Below, in pieces: positions 1 to 6,418 of a DNA stretch of 6,745 bases. How positions within the stretch are numbered: the first letter of the stretch is position 1; each line of letters begins with the position of its first letter. The notes beneath the pieces were generated by a model, which was given only the letters and a program-made list of their open reading frames with translations, had not been told where the DNA came from and made no database searches. A program made the position numbers and the translations under genes. Where the stretch lies: positions 1-6,745 of the forward strand of contig JAICIW010000128.1 of the NCBI GenBank assembly GCA_025928735.1, written 5' to 3'. Source of the DNA: Rhodanobacteraceae bacterium. Its GTDB lineage: Bacteria; Pseudomonadota; Gammaproteobacteria; Xanthomonadales; Rhodanobacteraceae.

Positions 1-13
1 CCGGGTGCAACGC

Positions 14-874
14 TCATTCGAGGTTCTGCACCTGTTCGCGCATCTGCTCGATCAACACTTTCAGATCCACCGCCGCGCGGGTGGCGCGCTGATCGACGGA
101 TTTCGATGCCAGCGTGTTGGCCTCGCGATTGAATTCCTGCATCAGGAAATCCAGCCGGCGGCCGACAGGTTCGTCCAGCGCGAGGATGCGGCGCGCCTCG
201 CCCACGTGGGCGGCGAGGCGGTCAAGTTCCTCGTCCACATCGATGCGCGAAAGTTGCAGCACCAGTTCCTGTTCCAATCGGCCGGGCTCGGCGGATTGCG
301 CCAAGTCGGCGAGGCGCGACTCCAGTTTCGCGCGCAGCGCCGCGCGGACGTCGGGCAGCAGCGTGCGCACCTCGGCAACGGTGCGTTCGATGCCGTCCAG
401 CCGCTCGCGCAGCGCCGTTGCAAGCTTTTCGCCTTCGCGCGAACGCCCGGCGATGAATTCATCCAGCGAGCGATCCAGTAGCGCCAACGCCGCCTGTGCC
501 AGCCCGGCCTGGTCGAGTTCCGGCTTCACCAGCAGGCCCGGCCAGTCCAGCAGCGCCGCGAAGTCGGTAGCAAGCTGCGGAAAGTTGTCCTTGAGCGCGC
601 CCGCGACGGTCGCCAGTTGCGCGGCCGTGCGCTCATCCAGCAACAGGTCCGACGCGGCCGCCGGCGGGCGGTAACGAAAGGTGGCATCGACCTTGCCGCG
701 CGCAAGCCGTGCCGCGACGTGTTCGCGCACTTGCGGTTCCAGCGCGCGCAACTCGTCGGGCAGGCGCACGCCGACCTCGAGGAAGCGCGAATTCACGGCG
801 CGCACCTCGCACGCCAGCCAGCCTTGCGGCGTGGTGGATTCGGTGTTCGCGTAGGCGGTCATGCTGCGGATCAT
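14..874 (-). CDS. yicC: YicC family endoribonuclease
   Basis: This is a complete 286-residue protein, essentially the length of E. coli YicC (287). It begins with MIRSMTAYA, the same opening as the E. coli protein, which settles the start; a GGAA Shine-Dalgarno-like sequence lies 6 bases upstream on the minus strand. The N-terminal YicC domain (about residues 1-155) contains the family's EVRAVNSRFLE and RGKVDATFRY stretches. The C-terminal DUF1732 region (about 200-286) carries RLDFLMQEFNREANTLASKS and ends in a helix rich in charged residues. Family knowledge: YicC is a cytoplasmic endoribonuclease that in E. coli promotes degradation of the small RNA RyhB together with PNPase. It is divergent from rph, another RNase gene, as in E. 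coli. In many proteobacteria gmk follows yicC, but that would lie outside this window. The stop (TGA) is at 16-14. Confidence 0.95.
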   Translation of the reverse strand: MIRSMTAYANTESTTPQGWLACEVRAVNSRFLEVGVRLPDELRALEPQVREHVAARLARGKVDATFRYRPPAAASDLLLDERTAAQLATVAGALKDNFPQLATDFAALLDWPGLLVKPELDQAGLAQAALALLDRSLDEFIAGRSREGEKLATALRERLDGIERTVAEVRTLLPDVRAALRAKLESRLADLAQSAEPGRLEQELVLQLSRIDVDEELDRLAAHVGEARRILALDEPVGRRLDFLMQEFNREANTLASKSVDQRATRAAVDLKVLIEQMREQVQNLE

Positions 875-906
875 GGATGGTTCCGGGCAAACGCAACGAA
901 ACGCGA

Positions 907-915
907 TGTTAAACT
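907..915 (+). promoter_or_regulatory. Candidate extended -10 promoter for the rph operon
   Basis: TGTTAAACT in the yicC-rph intergenic region fits an extended -10 element: TG, one base, then TAAACT (4 of 6 matches to TATAAT). It ends 26 bases before the rph start, a suitable distance for a short leader. No convincing -35 box is visible at 17 bases spacing, which extended -10 promoters can lack. The whole intergenic region is only 67 bases (875-941), so the promoters of yicC and rph must overlap or lie very close together. I could not pick out a clear minus-strand promoter. The call is based on pattern only. Confidence 0.3.
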
Positions 916-941
916 GTCAGGCTCCTTGCGGATACCTTTCG

Positions 942-1667
942 ATGACCATCATGCGTCCTTCCGGTCGCGCGCCCGATGCGCTGCGTGCTGTCACGATCGA
1001 ACGCCATTACACCCGTCACGCCGAAGGTTCGGTGCTGATCGGCATGGGCGATACGCGCGTGCTGTGCACCGCCAGCATCGAGGAACGCATTCCGCCGTGG
1101 CTGCGCGGCAAGGGCGAAGGCTGGGTCACCGCCGAATACGGGATGTTGCCGCGCGCGACAAGTGAACGCAGTCAGCGCGAAGCCGCGCGCGGCGGACAGG
1201 GCGGCCGCACCATGGAAATCCAGCGTCTGATCGGGCGCAGCTTGCGCGCCTGCGTCGATCGCGTGGCGTTGGGCGAACGCGTGATCACGCTTGACTGCGA
1301 CGTGCTGCAGGCCGACGGCGGTACTCGCACCGCGGCCATCACCGGCGCGTACGTCGCGCTGGTCGATGCGGTGAACGTGCTGATGCAACGCGGCGCGCTG
1401 AAACGCAATCCGATCCACGGCGCGATCGCGGCGGTTTCGGTAGGCGTGTATCAGGGCGTGCCGGTCCTGGATCTCGATTATGCGGAAGATTCCAACTGCG
1501 ACACCGACATGAACGTGGTGATGAACGACGGCGGCGGCTTCATCGAGTTGCAGGGCACGGCCGAAGGCCATGCATTCCGCCGCGACGAACTCGACACGCT
1601 GCTGGCGCTGGCGCAGAAGGGCATCGGCGAATTGATCGAAGCCCAAAGGACGGCGTTGGCGAAATGA
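942..1667 (+). CDS. rph: Ribonuclease PH
   Basis: This 241-residue protein is a phosphorolytic 3'-5' exoribonuclease that trims tRNA precursors, releasing nucleoside diphosphates; the family forms hexamers. Its sequence closely follows E. coli RNase PH throughout. Aligned to E. coli numbering, R86 (GGR), phosphate-binding R126 (GGTR) and the acidic pair D180 and D186 (AED and TDMN) are all present, as is the C-terminal QGTAEG block, so the active site is intact. The frame is open further upstream to 861. I chose ATG 942 because MTIMRPSGR matches the start I recall for Xanthomonas homologues and a GCGGA sequence lies 9 bases upstream. ATG 951 would give exactly the E. coli length of 238 residues and is the alternative. 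The gene leads an operon and its TGA overlaps the ATG of rdgB. Confidence 0.96.
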   Translation: MTIMRPSGRAPDALRAVTIERHYTRHAEGSVLIGMGDTRVLCTASIEERIPPWLRGKGEGWVTAEYGMLPRATSERSQREAARGGQGGRTMEIQRLIGRSLRACVDRVALGERVITLDCDVLQADGGTRTAAITGAYVALVDAVNVLMQRGALKRNPIHGAIAAVSVGVYQGVPVLDLDYAEDSNCDTDMNVVMNDGGGFIELQGTAEGHAFRRDELDTLLALAQKGIGELIEAQRTALAK

Positions 1668-2311
1668 AGCTGGTGCTGGCCAGCGGCAATGCCGGCAAAC
1701 TCATCGAACTGCGCGAACTGTTGGCGGGCAGTGGCATCGGACTGGTCGCGCAAAACGAGCTCGGCATTGACGACGCCGATGAAACCGGCTTGAGCTTCGT
1801 CGAAAACGCGATCCTGAAGGCCCGCCACGCGGCGCGTGCGTCCGGCATGCCTGCGCTGGCGGACGATTCCGGGCTGTGCGTCGATGTGCTGGATGGTGCG
1901 CCGGGGCTGTATTCGGCACGCTACGCCGGCATGCACGGCGACAATGCCGCCAACAACGTCAAGCTTCTGCGCGAACTCGAAGACGTGCCGGATGCGAAGC
2001 GCACCGCGCATTTCACATGCGTACTTGCGCTGCTGCACGGCGCCGACGATCCCGATCCGATTATCGCGACCGGCCGCTGGCCGGGCCGCGTGCTCACCGC
2101 GCCACGCGGTGAACGCGGCTTCGGCTATGACCCGGTGTTCCTGCCCGACGACGGCGGCGGCCTGGGTTCGGCCGAACTGGAACCCGCGTTGAAGAACCGC
2201 ATCAGTCATCGCGGGCAGGCGTTGGCGGCGCTGCGCGAACTACTGTTCCCCTCTCCCTGCGGGAGAGGCGGCCGCAGGCCGAGCGCGCAGCGCTTCTCGA
2301 AGGGCGGGTGA
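1664..2311 (+). CDS. rdgB: RdgB/HAM1 family non-canonical purine NTP pyrophosphatase, with repeat-derived C-terminal tail
   Basis: This 215-residue enzyme hydrolyses dITP, XTP and dXTP to the monophosphates and so keeps deaminated purines out of DNA and RNA. The family motifs are intact: substrate-binding SGNxGK (residues 7-12), FVENAILKARHAA (45-57), ADDSGL with the catalytic aspartate at D68, GLYSARYAG (81-89), RGFGYDPVF (151-159) and KNRISHRGQAL (177-187). E. coli RdgB has 197 residues and ends soon after the last motif. Here the reading frame instead runs from about residue 195 into a palindromic repeat, adding about 21 residues rich in Gly, Arg, Ser and Pro, and the TGA stop itself lies inside the repeat's GGGTGAGGG. 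The start is fixed by an ATGA overlap with rph; AAAGGA at 1645-1650 is a rather distant ribosome binding site, so coupled translation is likely. The tail lies beyond the catalytic core and probably does not abolish activity. Confidence 0.95.
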   Translation: MKLVLASGNAGKLIELRELLAGSGIGLVAQNELGIDDADETGLSFVENAILKARHAARASGMPALADDSGLCVDVLDGAPGLYSARYAGMHGDNAANNVKLLRELEDVPDAKRTAHFTCVLALLHGADDPDPIIATGRWPGRVLTAPRGERGFGYDPVFLPDDGGGLGSAELEPALKNRISHRGQALAALRELLFPSPCGRGGRRPSAQRFSKGG

Positions 2312-2314
2312 GGG
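2248..2314 (+). repeat. Palindromic repeat, copy A (inside the rdgB 3' end)
   Basis: The unit opens with a hairpin: CCTCTCCC at 2250-2257, a TGC loop, and GGGAGAGG at 2261-2268 (8 perfect base pairs). A smaller GGCC-GCA-GGCC hairpin follows at 2270-2280. The unit ends with GGGTGAGGG at 2306-2314. A second copy in the opposite orientation begins about 35 bases downstream. The GC-rich design with a hairpin and a GGGTGAGGG end is typical of short intergenic palindromic elements spread through Xanthomonadales and other GC-rich genomes. I cannot name the family or count copies from one window. It is read through as the last 21 codons of rdgB. Confidence 0.8.
2310..2314 (+). promoter_or_regulatory. 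Ribosome binding site for hemW, supplied by the repeat
   Basis: GAGGG is a strong Shine-Dalgarno match 7 bases before the TTG at 2322. It overlaps the rdgB TGA stop (2309-2311), so a ribosome finishing rdgB would be placed directly over the hemW start. This site decides in favour of the 2322 start for hemW. The sequence belongs to the GGGTGAGGG end of repeat copy A and can also pair with CCCTCGCCC at 2349-2357 (one G-U pair), which could hide it in a hairpin. Confidence 0.5.
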
Positions 2315-2321
2315 TACGCGC

Positions 2322-3566
2322 TTGCGACAGCATTTTTGCGACTCCGAACCCTCGCCCCAGCCCCTCTCCCGTGGGGAGAGGGGCTCATTCGTTCCGCCCC
2401 CGTTGTCGCTCTATATCCACATCCCCTGGTGCGTGAAGAAATGCCCATACTGCGATTTCAATTCGCACGGTCTGCGCGCCGCGATGCCGGAGCGCGAGTA
2501 CGTCACGGCGCTGCTGGCCGACCTCGATGGTGATCTCGCCGATTTCGGCGGGGCGACCCAGGGACGCGAAATTTGCAGCGTGTTCTTCGGCGGCGGCACG
2601 CCCAGCTTGTTCGCGCCGGATTCGATCGCGGCCATTCTGGACGGTGCAGCGATGCGCATCCCCTTCGCGCGCGATTGCGAGATCACGCTTGAAGCCAATC
2701 CCGGCACGGTCGAACACGGCCGTTTCGATGGCTACCAATCAGCGGGCGTCAACCGGATCAGTTTCGGCGTGCAAAGCTTCGACGATGAAAAGCTGCACGC
2801 ACTGGGGCGCATCCATTCGTCAGCCGAAGCCGAGCATGCCATCAAGCAGGCACAGGACGCAGACTGCGCCAACATCAACATGGATCTGATGTACGCGTTG
2901 CCGCGGCAAACACTGGAGGGGGCGCTCGCCGATGTCGAACGTGCGATCGCGCTGCGACCCACGCACATCTCGCATTACCAGTTGACACTGGAACCCGGCA
3001 CCCCATTCGCGAAGCGTCCGCCACCGTTGCCCGATCACGACGCCTCGTGGGACATGCAGGAAGCGTGTCAAGCGCGGCTGGCGGAGGCCGGCTACGCGCA
3101 ATACGAGGTTTCCGCGTACGCGCAATCGGAAAGACGTTGCCGTCACAACCTCAATTACTGGGGGTTCGGCGACTACCTCGGCATCGGCGCGGGCGCACAC
3201 GGCAAGGTCAGCGGGACCGATGACATCCGCCGCCGCTGGAAGATCCGCTCACCGCGCGCCTACCTGCAGCACGCGGACACACCGCAGCGCATCGGCGGCG
3301 ACGAAACCATCACCGCCGAGCAACTACCTTTCGAATTCATGTTGAACACCTTGCGCTTGAACGATGGTGTGCCGATCGCGGATTTCGCCGCGCGCACGGG
3401 CCTGCCGCTCGACGCGATCACGGCACCGCTTCGCGAAGCACACGCACGTGGCTGGCTGATCGATGACCCCGATCGACTGCAAGCAACCTCCCTCGGTCGC
3501 CGCTTCCTCAATGATTTGATCGAAGTGTTCCTGCCGCCGCGGAATCCCGGGCGCCGGCATGCCTGA
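2322..3566 (+). CDS. hemW: HemW, radical SAM family haem chaperone
   Basis: This is a 414-residue protein from TTG 2322; E. coli HemW has 378. It carries the radical-SAM iron-sulfur motif CX3CX2C (C37, C41, C44) followed by DFNSH. Phe46, where coproporphyrinogen dehydrogenase HemN has a fourth Cys, marks it as HemW. Other family landmarks are FFGGGTPS (88-95), LEANPGTVE, GVNRISFGVQSF, HNLNYWGFGDY and GIGAGAHGK. HemW binds haem and delivers it to respiratory enzymes and was long misannotated as oxygen-independent coproporphyrinogen oxidase. Start: homology to the E. coli PPLSLYIHIPWC stretch begins before the TTG at 2403, and the only in-frame initiator further upstream is TTG 2322, which has GAGGG 7 bases before it. 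Translation would then pass through repeat copy B, giving an N-terminal tail PSPQPLSRGERG absent from the E. coli protein. The exact start remains the least certain point. Confidence 0.93.
   Translation: MRQHFCDSEPSPQPLSRGERGSFVPPPLSLYIHIPWCVKKCPYCDFNSHGLRAAMPEREYVTALLADLDGDLADFGGATQGREICSVFFGGGTPSLFAPDSIAAILDGAAMRIPFARDCEITLEANPGTVEHGRFDGYQSAGVNRISFGVQSFDDEKLHALGRIHSSAEAEHAIKQAQDADCANINMDLMYALPRQTLEGALADVERAIALRPTHISHYQLTLEPGTPFAKRPPPLPDHDASWDMQEACQARLAEAGYAQYEVSAYAQSERRCRHNLNYWGFGDYLGIGAGAHGKVSGTDDIRRRWKIRSPRAYLQHADTPQRIGGDETITAEQLPFEFMLNTLRLNDGVPIADFAARTGLPLDAITAPLREAHARGWLIDDPDRLQATSLGRRFLNDLIEVFLPPRNPGRRHA
2349..2383 (-). repeat. Palindromic repeat, copy B (inverted partner of copy A)
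   Basis: A hairpin formed by CCCCTCTCCC (2361-2370), a GTG loop and GGGAGAGGGG (2374-2383) has 10 perfect base pairs. Its 21-base core (2363-2383) is the reverse complement of the copy A core (2248-2268) with only two differences, both transitions. CCCTCGCCC at 2349-2357 is likewise the reverse complement of copy A's GGGTGAGGG with one change. The copies are therefore in inverted orientation around a 34-base spacer (2315-2348), which itself holds a 7-base direct repeat TTGCGAC at 2322-2328 and 2336-2342. The element is translated as the first residues of HemW. Confidence 0.8.
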
Positions 3567-3741
3567 GCTCGTTGCCCTCGCCTGCCCCTATTGCGGCGAA
3601 TCCATCGAACTCGTGGTGGACGCCCCGGCGGGCGACGCGACCTATGTCGAGGATTGCCCGGTGTGCTGCCGGCCGATGCAGGTCGCCGTCGAGACAAACG
3701 GCACGGAGATTTCCGTCCGCGTCAGGACCGGCGACGAGTGA
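3559..3741 (+). CDS. CPXCG-motif cysteine-rich small protein
   Basis: This 60-residue protein has two cysteine knuckles, CPYCG at residues 9-13 and CPVCC at 33-37. Together they would form a zinc ribbon of the Cys_rich_CPXG type (Pfam PF14255, named from memory). A short beta-rich acidic tail follows. The biochemical function of the family is not established to my knowledge. The ATG lies 8 bases inside the end of hemW in another frame and has no clear Shine-Dalgarno sequence, which points to coupled translation as the last gene of the rph-rdgB-hemW operon. No signal peptide or membrane segment is visible, so it is probably cytoplasmic. The small size, motif spacing and tight overlap together make it a real gene and not a chance frame. 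Confidence 0.85.
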   Translation: MPELVALACPYCGESIELVVDAPAGDATYVEDCPVCCRPMQVAVETNGTEISVRVRTGDE

Positions 3742-3755
3742 TTCCGGCACCGTGA

Positions 3756-3784
3756 TGGCGCTTTCCGCCGCGCTTGCATAGAAT
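3756..3784 (+). promoter_or_regulatory. Candidate sigma-70 promoter for the DUF1631-PilZ unit
   Basis: TAGAAT at 3779-3784 matches 5 of 6 bases of the -10 consensus. A weak -35 candidate, TGGCGC (3756-3761, 3 of 6), lies 17 bases upstream. It sits 15 to 43 bases after the stop of the CPXCG gene. Transcription would begin near 3791, leaving a leader of roughly 70 bases before ATG 3863. The leader contains GGGCGG (3797-3802) able to pair with CCGCCC (3825-3830). I see no riboswitch consensus in it. The rest of the 3742-3862 gap holds no other feature and no terminator. Confidence 0.42.
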
Positions 3785-3862
3785 CGCCGCGTCGTGGGGC
3801 GGTTTGCCGGCTGGGTGCCTGCATCCGCCCTGCGGGGAATCCCAGGGGTCTTCCAGCTTCAA

Positions 3863-6076
3863 ATGCGATCGAACATGCCGACACTCGCTGACCGCAGCGA
3901 CCTGGCGCCACGCGCCCGGCACCTGCTGGCACAACAACTGGCCGAGTGCGGCGCGTTGCTGGAACCGCTGCTGCGCAACGTGCTGGATGATCTGGAACAT
4001 GAATTGTTCCGCATCGCCGAGCAATCCAGCGGCGGCCAGGCCCAGCACGAAGCGATGGAAGCGGTGAAGGAGGTCAAGCGCAACCGTCCGCGTTTCCAGG
4101 GAAGGCTGATGGGTTTCATGGAACGCCGCTTCGCGAGCGCCGGCAGGCCGCAGGCGGAAGACGCCTCCACGCACCGCAATGCGGGGGCCGGAGATCTGGC
4201 GCTGGTCGATCCGCACGAATTCGACGAAACCATGGCACTGGACGACCTGTCCACGCGCACTGAATTGCATGCGGGCAACGCAATCTTCGATTTGTGCCAT
4301 CGCTATGCCGTGCTGGTGGCGGCCCCGCCGCTCGACAACGAAGCATTGCCGCCCGGTCCGCACATCCTCGCCTCGGTATTGAGCGAGGCCGCCGCCGACC
4401 TGGGGCTCCAACGCGAGCATCGTCTGTTGTTCTACCGGTTGTGCGATCGTCGCCTGTTCGGCGCGGCCGAATCGCTCTACGGGCGCCTGAACGAACATCT
4501 CAAGTCATCGGGCATCCTGCCCGACCTGCGCAGTTACCTGCCCAAGCGTGCGCCGTCGGACCCGCGACCGACGTCCGCCGCCTCGGCGCCCGACGAGGCA
4601 TCCGCGGCAAGCCCCATCGCGCCGGCAACCAATTTCACCCCACCCGCCGCGCCGCCGATGAGCGAACTGCACTCGCTGCTCGATGCGCGACGGCAGGCGT
4701 TGCATCCCGAAGCCCGGGCAGCCGCCGCGCAGTCTGCGCAATTCGCGTCGATGCCGGAATTGCAGGAAGCCCTGTCGGCGCTGCAGGCGTTGCCGTCGCG
4801 CAAGGCCGGTGCGCCAAAGGCAGGCGAACGCCTGACCGGCGATCTGCTGGCACAACTCCGCCGCGGCGCGCATGGCGACACGGTGCAGTTGCAGCCCGAA
4901 CACCGCGACGCGTTGGACCTGGTCGGCCTGCTGTACGACCAGTTGCTCACCGAAACGCGCAGCGAAGGCGTTGCGCAGCAGTTGCTCGCCAACCTGCAGG
5001 TGCCGCTGTTGCGGGTCGCGCTGTCGGACAATGATTTCTTCACCGTGCGCAACCATCCCGCGCGGCGGCTGCTGAACCTGGTGCTGGAAACCGCGAATCT
5101 GTGGCTGGACCGCAGCGACGATCACTTCGACGTCGCCCTGAATCAGCGCCTGCAGCGCTCGGTCGACCGCGTCGCCTCGGAATACCAGGGCGATCTCGGC
5201 GTGATCAAACGCGAGGCGGACGACCTCGACTCGCACCTGCGCCTGCTCAGCCGGCGCGCCGAAATCGCCGAGCGCCGGCAGGTGGAAGCCGCGCAGGGCC
5301 GCGATCGCCTGCGCGACGCGCGCGCCGCCGCCTCCGACGCGATCGGCAAACGCCTCGCCGGGCACAAGACCACGCCGCTGGTCCGCTCCCTGTTGGAAAA
5401 TGCGTGGACCGACGCACTGACGCTGACGCTGCTGCGGGAAGGCGAGAACAGCGAGGCTTATCGCCGCCGCCTGGCCGCCGCCGACCAGCTGCTGGGTTCC
5501 TCCGTCGAGCGCGATGATGCCAAGCTCGCCTCGGATTTGAACCACGGCCTCACCCAGGTCGGCCTGCAAGCCAACGAAGCCGATCAGATCACCCGTTATG
5601 CGCTGGACATGCCGCAGCGCACCGCGTCACAGGCCGCGGCGCCGCCGCCCAGCCAGACCGAGCTTCTGATTCGCCTGAAGTCGCGCCACAAACCCGGCGA
5701 CGACGAGCCCGCCACGCCCGCCGACGCCGGCCCGCGCAAACTGACGCTGACGCCCAGCGAACGACGCGCGCTGGAAACGTTGAAGCAACTCCCGTTCGGT
5801 AGCTGGCTGGAATTCACCATCAACCAGCAGGGCCAGAAGGTCGCGCGCAAACTGGCGTGGTTCGCGCCCACCAGCGGCCGTTGTTTGCTGGTCAACGCAC
5901 GCGGCGCAGCCGCGCCTGAACGAACACTGGACCAGATCGCGCGAATGATGGCGCGCGGTCAGGTTCGCCTCATTCCGCGCCAGGACGGCGGTATGATCGA
6001 CCGCGCCTGGAATGCACTGGTGACAGGTTTGCGGAAATTCAGTCGGTCCAACCAACCCACGGAACCCGCCGCATGA
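3863..6076 (+). CDS. DUF1631 family protein
   Basis: This is a large protein of about 737 residues that I assign to the DUF1631 family (Pfam PF07793, from memory), which has been misnamed thymidine phosphorylase in some genomes; no such enzyme motif is seen. In order: a helical N-terminal part (1-220); a Pro/Ala/Ser-rich linker (about 224-268); a helical core with the family hallmark LLRVALSDNDFF followed by NHPARRLLN (about 381-405); a strongly charged Arg/Glu/Ala-rich, probably coiled-coil stretch (about 439-500); and a C-terminal block (about 629-708) with PFGSWLEF, RKLAWFAP and GRCLLVNARG, resembling a PilZ-like barrel. There is no signal peptide or membrane segment. The frame is open from GTG 3794, but that lies almost at the predicted transcription start, so I prefer ATG 3863; ATG 3875 is also possible and none has a good ribosome binding site. 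The TGA overlaps the PilZ gene. A role in c-di-GMP output is inference. Confidence 0.85.
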   Translation: MRSNMPTLADRSDLAPRARHLLAQQLAECGALLEPLLRNVLDDLEHELFRIAEQSSGGQAQHEAMEAVKEVKRNRPRFQGRLMGFMERRFASAGRPQAEDASTHRNAGAGDLALVDPHEFDETMALDDLSTRTELHAGNAIFDLCHRYAVLVAAPPLDNEALPPGPHILASVLSEAAADLGLQREHRLLFYRLCDRRLFGAAESLYGRLNEHLKSSGILPDLRSYLPKRAPSDPRPTSAASAPDEASAASPIAPATNFTPPAAPPMSELHSLLDARRQALHPEARAAAAQSAQFASMPELQEALSALQALPSRKAGAPKAGERLTGDLLAQLRRGAHGDTVQLQPEHRDALDLVGLLYDQLLTETRSEGVAQQLLANLQVPLLRVALSDNDFFTVRNHPARRLLNLVLETANLWLDRSDDHFDVALNQRLQRSVDRVASEYQGDLGVIKREADDLDSHLRLLSRRAEIAERRQVEAAQGRDRLRDARAAASDAIGKRLAGHKTTPLVRSLLENAWTDALTLTLLREGENSEAYRRRLAAADQLLGSSVERDDAKLASDLNHGLTQVGLQANEADQITRYALDMPQRTASQAAAPPPSQTELLIRLKSRHKPGDDEPATPADAGPRKLTLTPSERRALETLKQLPFGSWLEFTINQQGQKVARKLAWFAPTSGRCLLVNARGAAAPERTLDQIARMMARGQVRLIPRQDGGMIDRAWNALVTGLRKFSRSNQPTEPAA

Positions 6077-6417
6077 ACGACGAACGTCGCAGCGCCCCGC
6101 GCAAGCCGATCTCGGCGCCCATCGAGGTCGTCGACAGCATGAGCGGCGAAAACATCGGTCGGGTGGGCAATCTCTCGCGGACCGGCATGATGCTGATCTG
6201 CCATCGCCCCTTGCGCGACGATGCCTTGTACCAACTGAAGTTCCGTCTGCCCGACAGGCGTGGCGCGCCCACCGACATCGAAACCGGGGTGCACACCATG
6301 TGGACCGAGCTGGCCGCCACCAACGGTTACCAATGGTCGGGGTTGCGCATCATCTCGATCAGCGGTTCGGCGGCGGCATCGCTGGACCATTGGCTGGAGC
6401 AGAGCGCGGCTCGATAA
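6073..6417 (+). CDS. PilZ domain protein, putative c-di-GMP receptor
   Basis: This 114-residue protein consists of a single PilZ domain. The N-terminal RxxxR motif (R6 to R10, RSAPR) and the NxSxxG motif (N33, S35, G38 in NLSRTG) are both intact, and these are the residues that grip c-di-GMP in characterised PilZ proteins. The remainder alternates beta-type stretches (residues 59-62 LKFR, 70-77 ETGVHTMW, 87-95 WSGLRIISI) and ends in a short helix, LDHWLEQ. There is no effector domain, so it must act through a partner. The obvious candidate is the DUF1631 protein, whose stop codon overlaps its ATG (ATGA, 6073-6076). A GGAA sequence at 6061-6064 gives a ribosome binding site 8 bases upstream. 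Proteins of this size in the family include motility and secretion regulators; which process this one controls cannot be read from the window. Confidence 0.92.
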   Translation: MNDERRSAPRKPISAPIEVVDSMSGENIGRVGNLSRTGMMLICHRPLRDDALYQLKFRLPDRRGAPTDIETGVHTMWTELAATNGYQWSGLRIISISGSAAASLDHWLEQSAAR

Positions 6418-6418
6418 T

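Noticed and set aside
909..1646. Minus-strand open frame (245 codons) opposite rph
   Set aside because: rph is unmistakable on the plus strand. The antisense frame is His/Arg/Ala-rich and matches nothing I know.
2248..2383. The two GC-rich hairpins as intrinsic terminators between rdgB and hemW
   Set aside because: Neither stem is followed by a T-run, and they lie within coding frames of an operon with a 10-base gap. Repeat elements explain them better, although partial attenuation cannot be excluded.
2403..3566. Shorter hemW from TTG 2403 (387 codons)
   Set aside because: Family homology (PPLSLY) begins before this codon, and the nearest purine-rich sequence ends 19 bases upstream, too far for a normal ribosome binding site.
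3785..3862. Riboswitch (for example c-di-GMP) in the leader of the DUF1631 gene
   Set aside because: I could not find a recognisable aptamer consensus. The segment is short and shows only one 6-bp pairing.
3722..4498. Minus-strand open frame (258 codons) crossing the promoter and 5' end of the DUF1631 gene
   Set aside because: It has no family resemblance and runs through the intergenic promoter region against the direction of two supported genes. I take it as a shadow.
4505..5569. Long minus-strand open frame (354 codons) opposite the DUF1631 gene
   Set aside because: GC-rich coding DNA often leaves the opposite strand open. The translation is Gln/Arg/Gly-rich with no recognisable motif, while the plus strand has a clear family match throughout.
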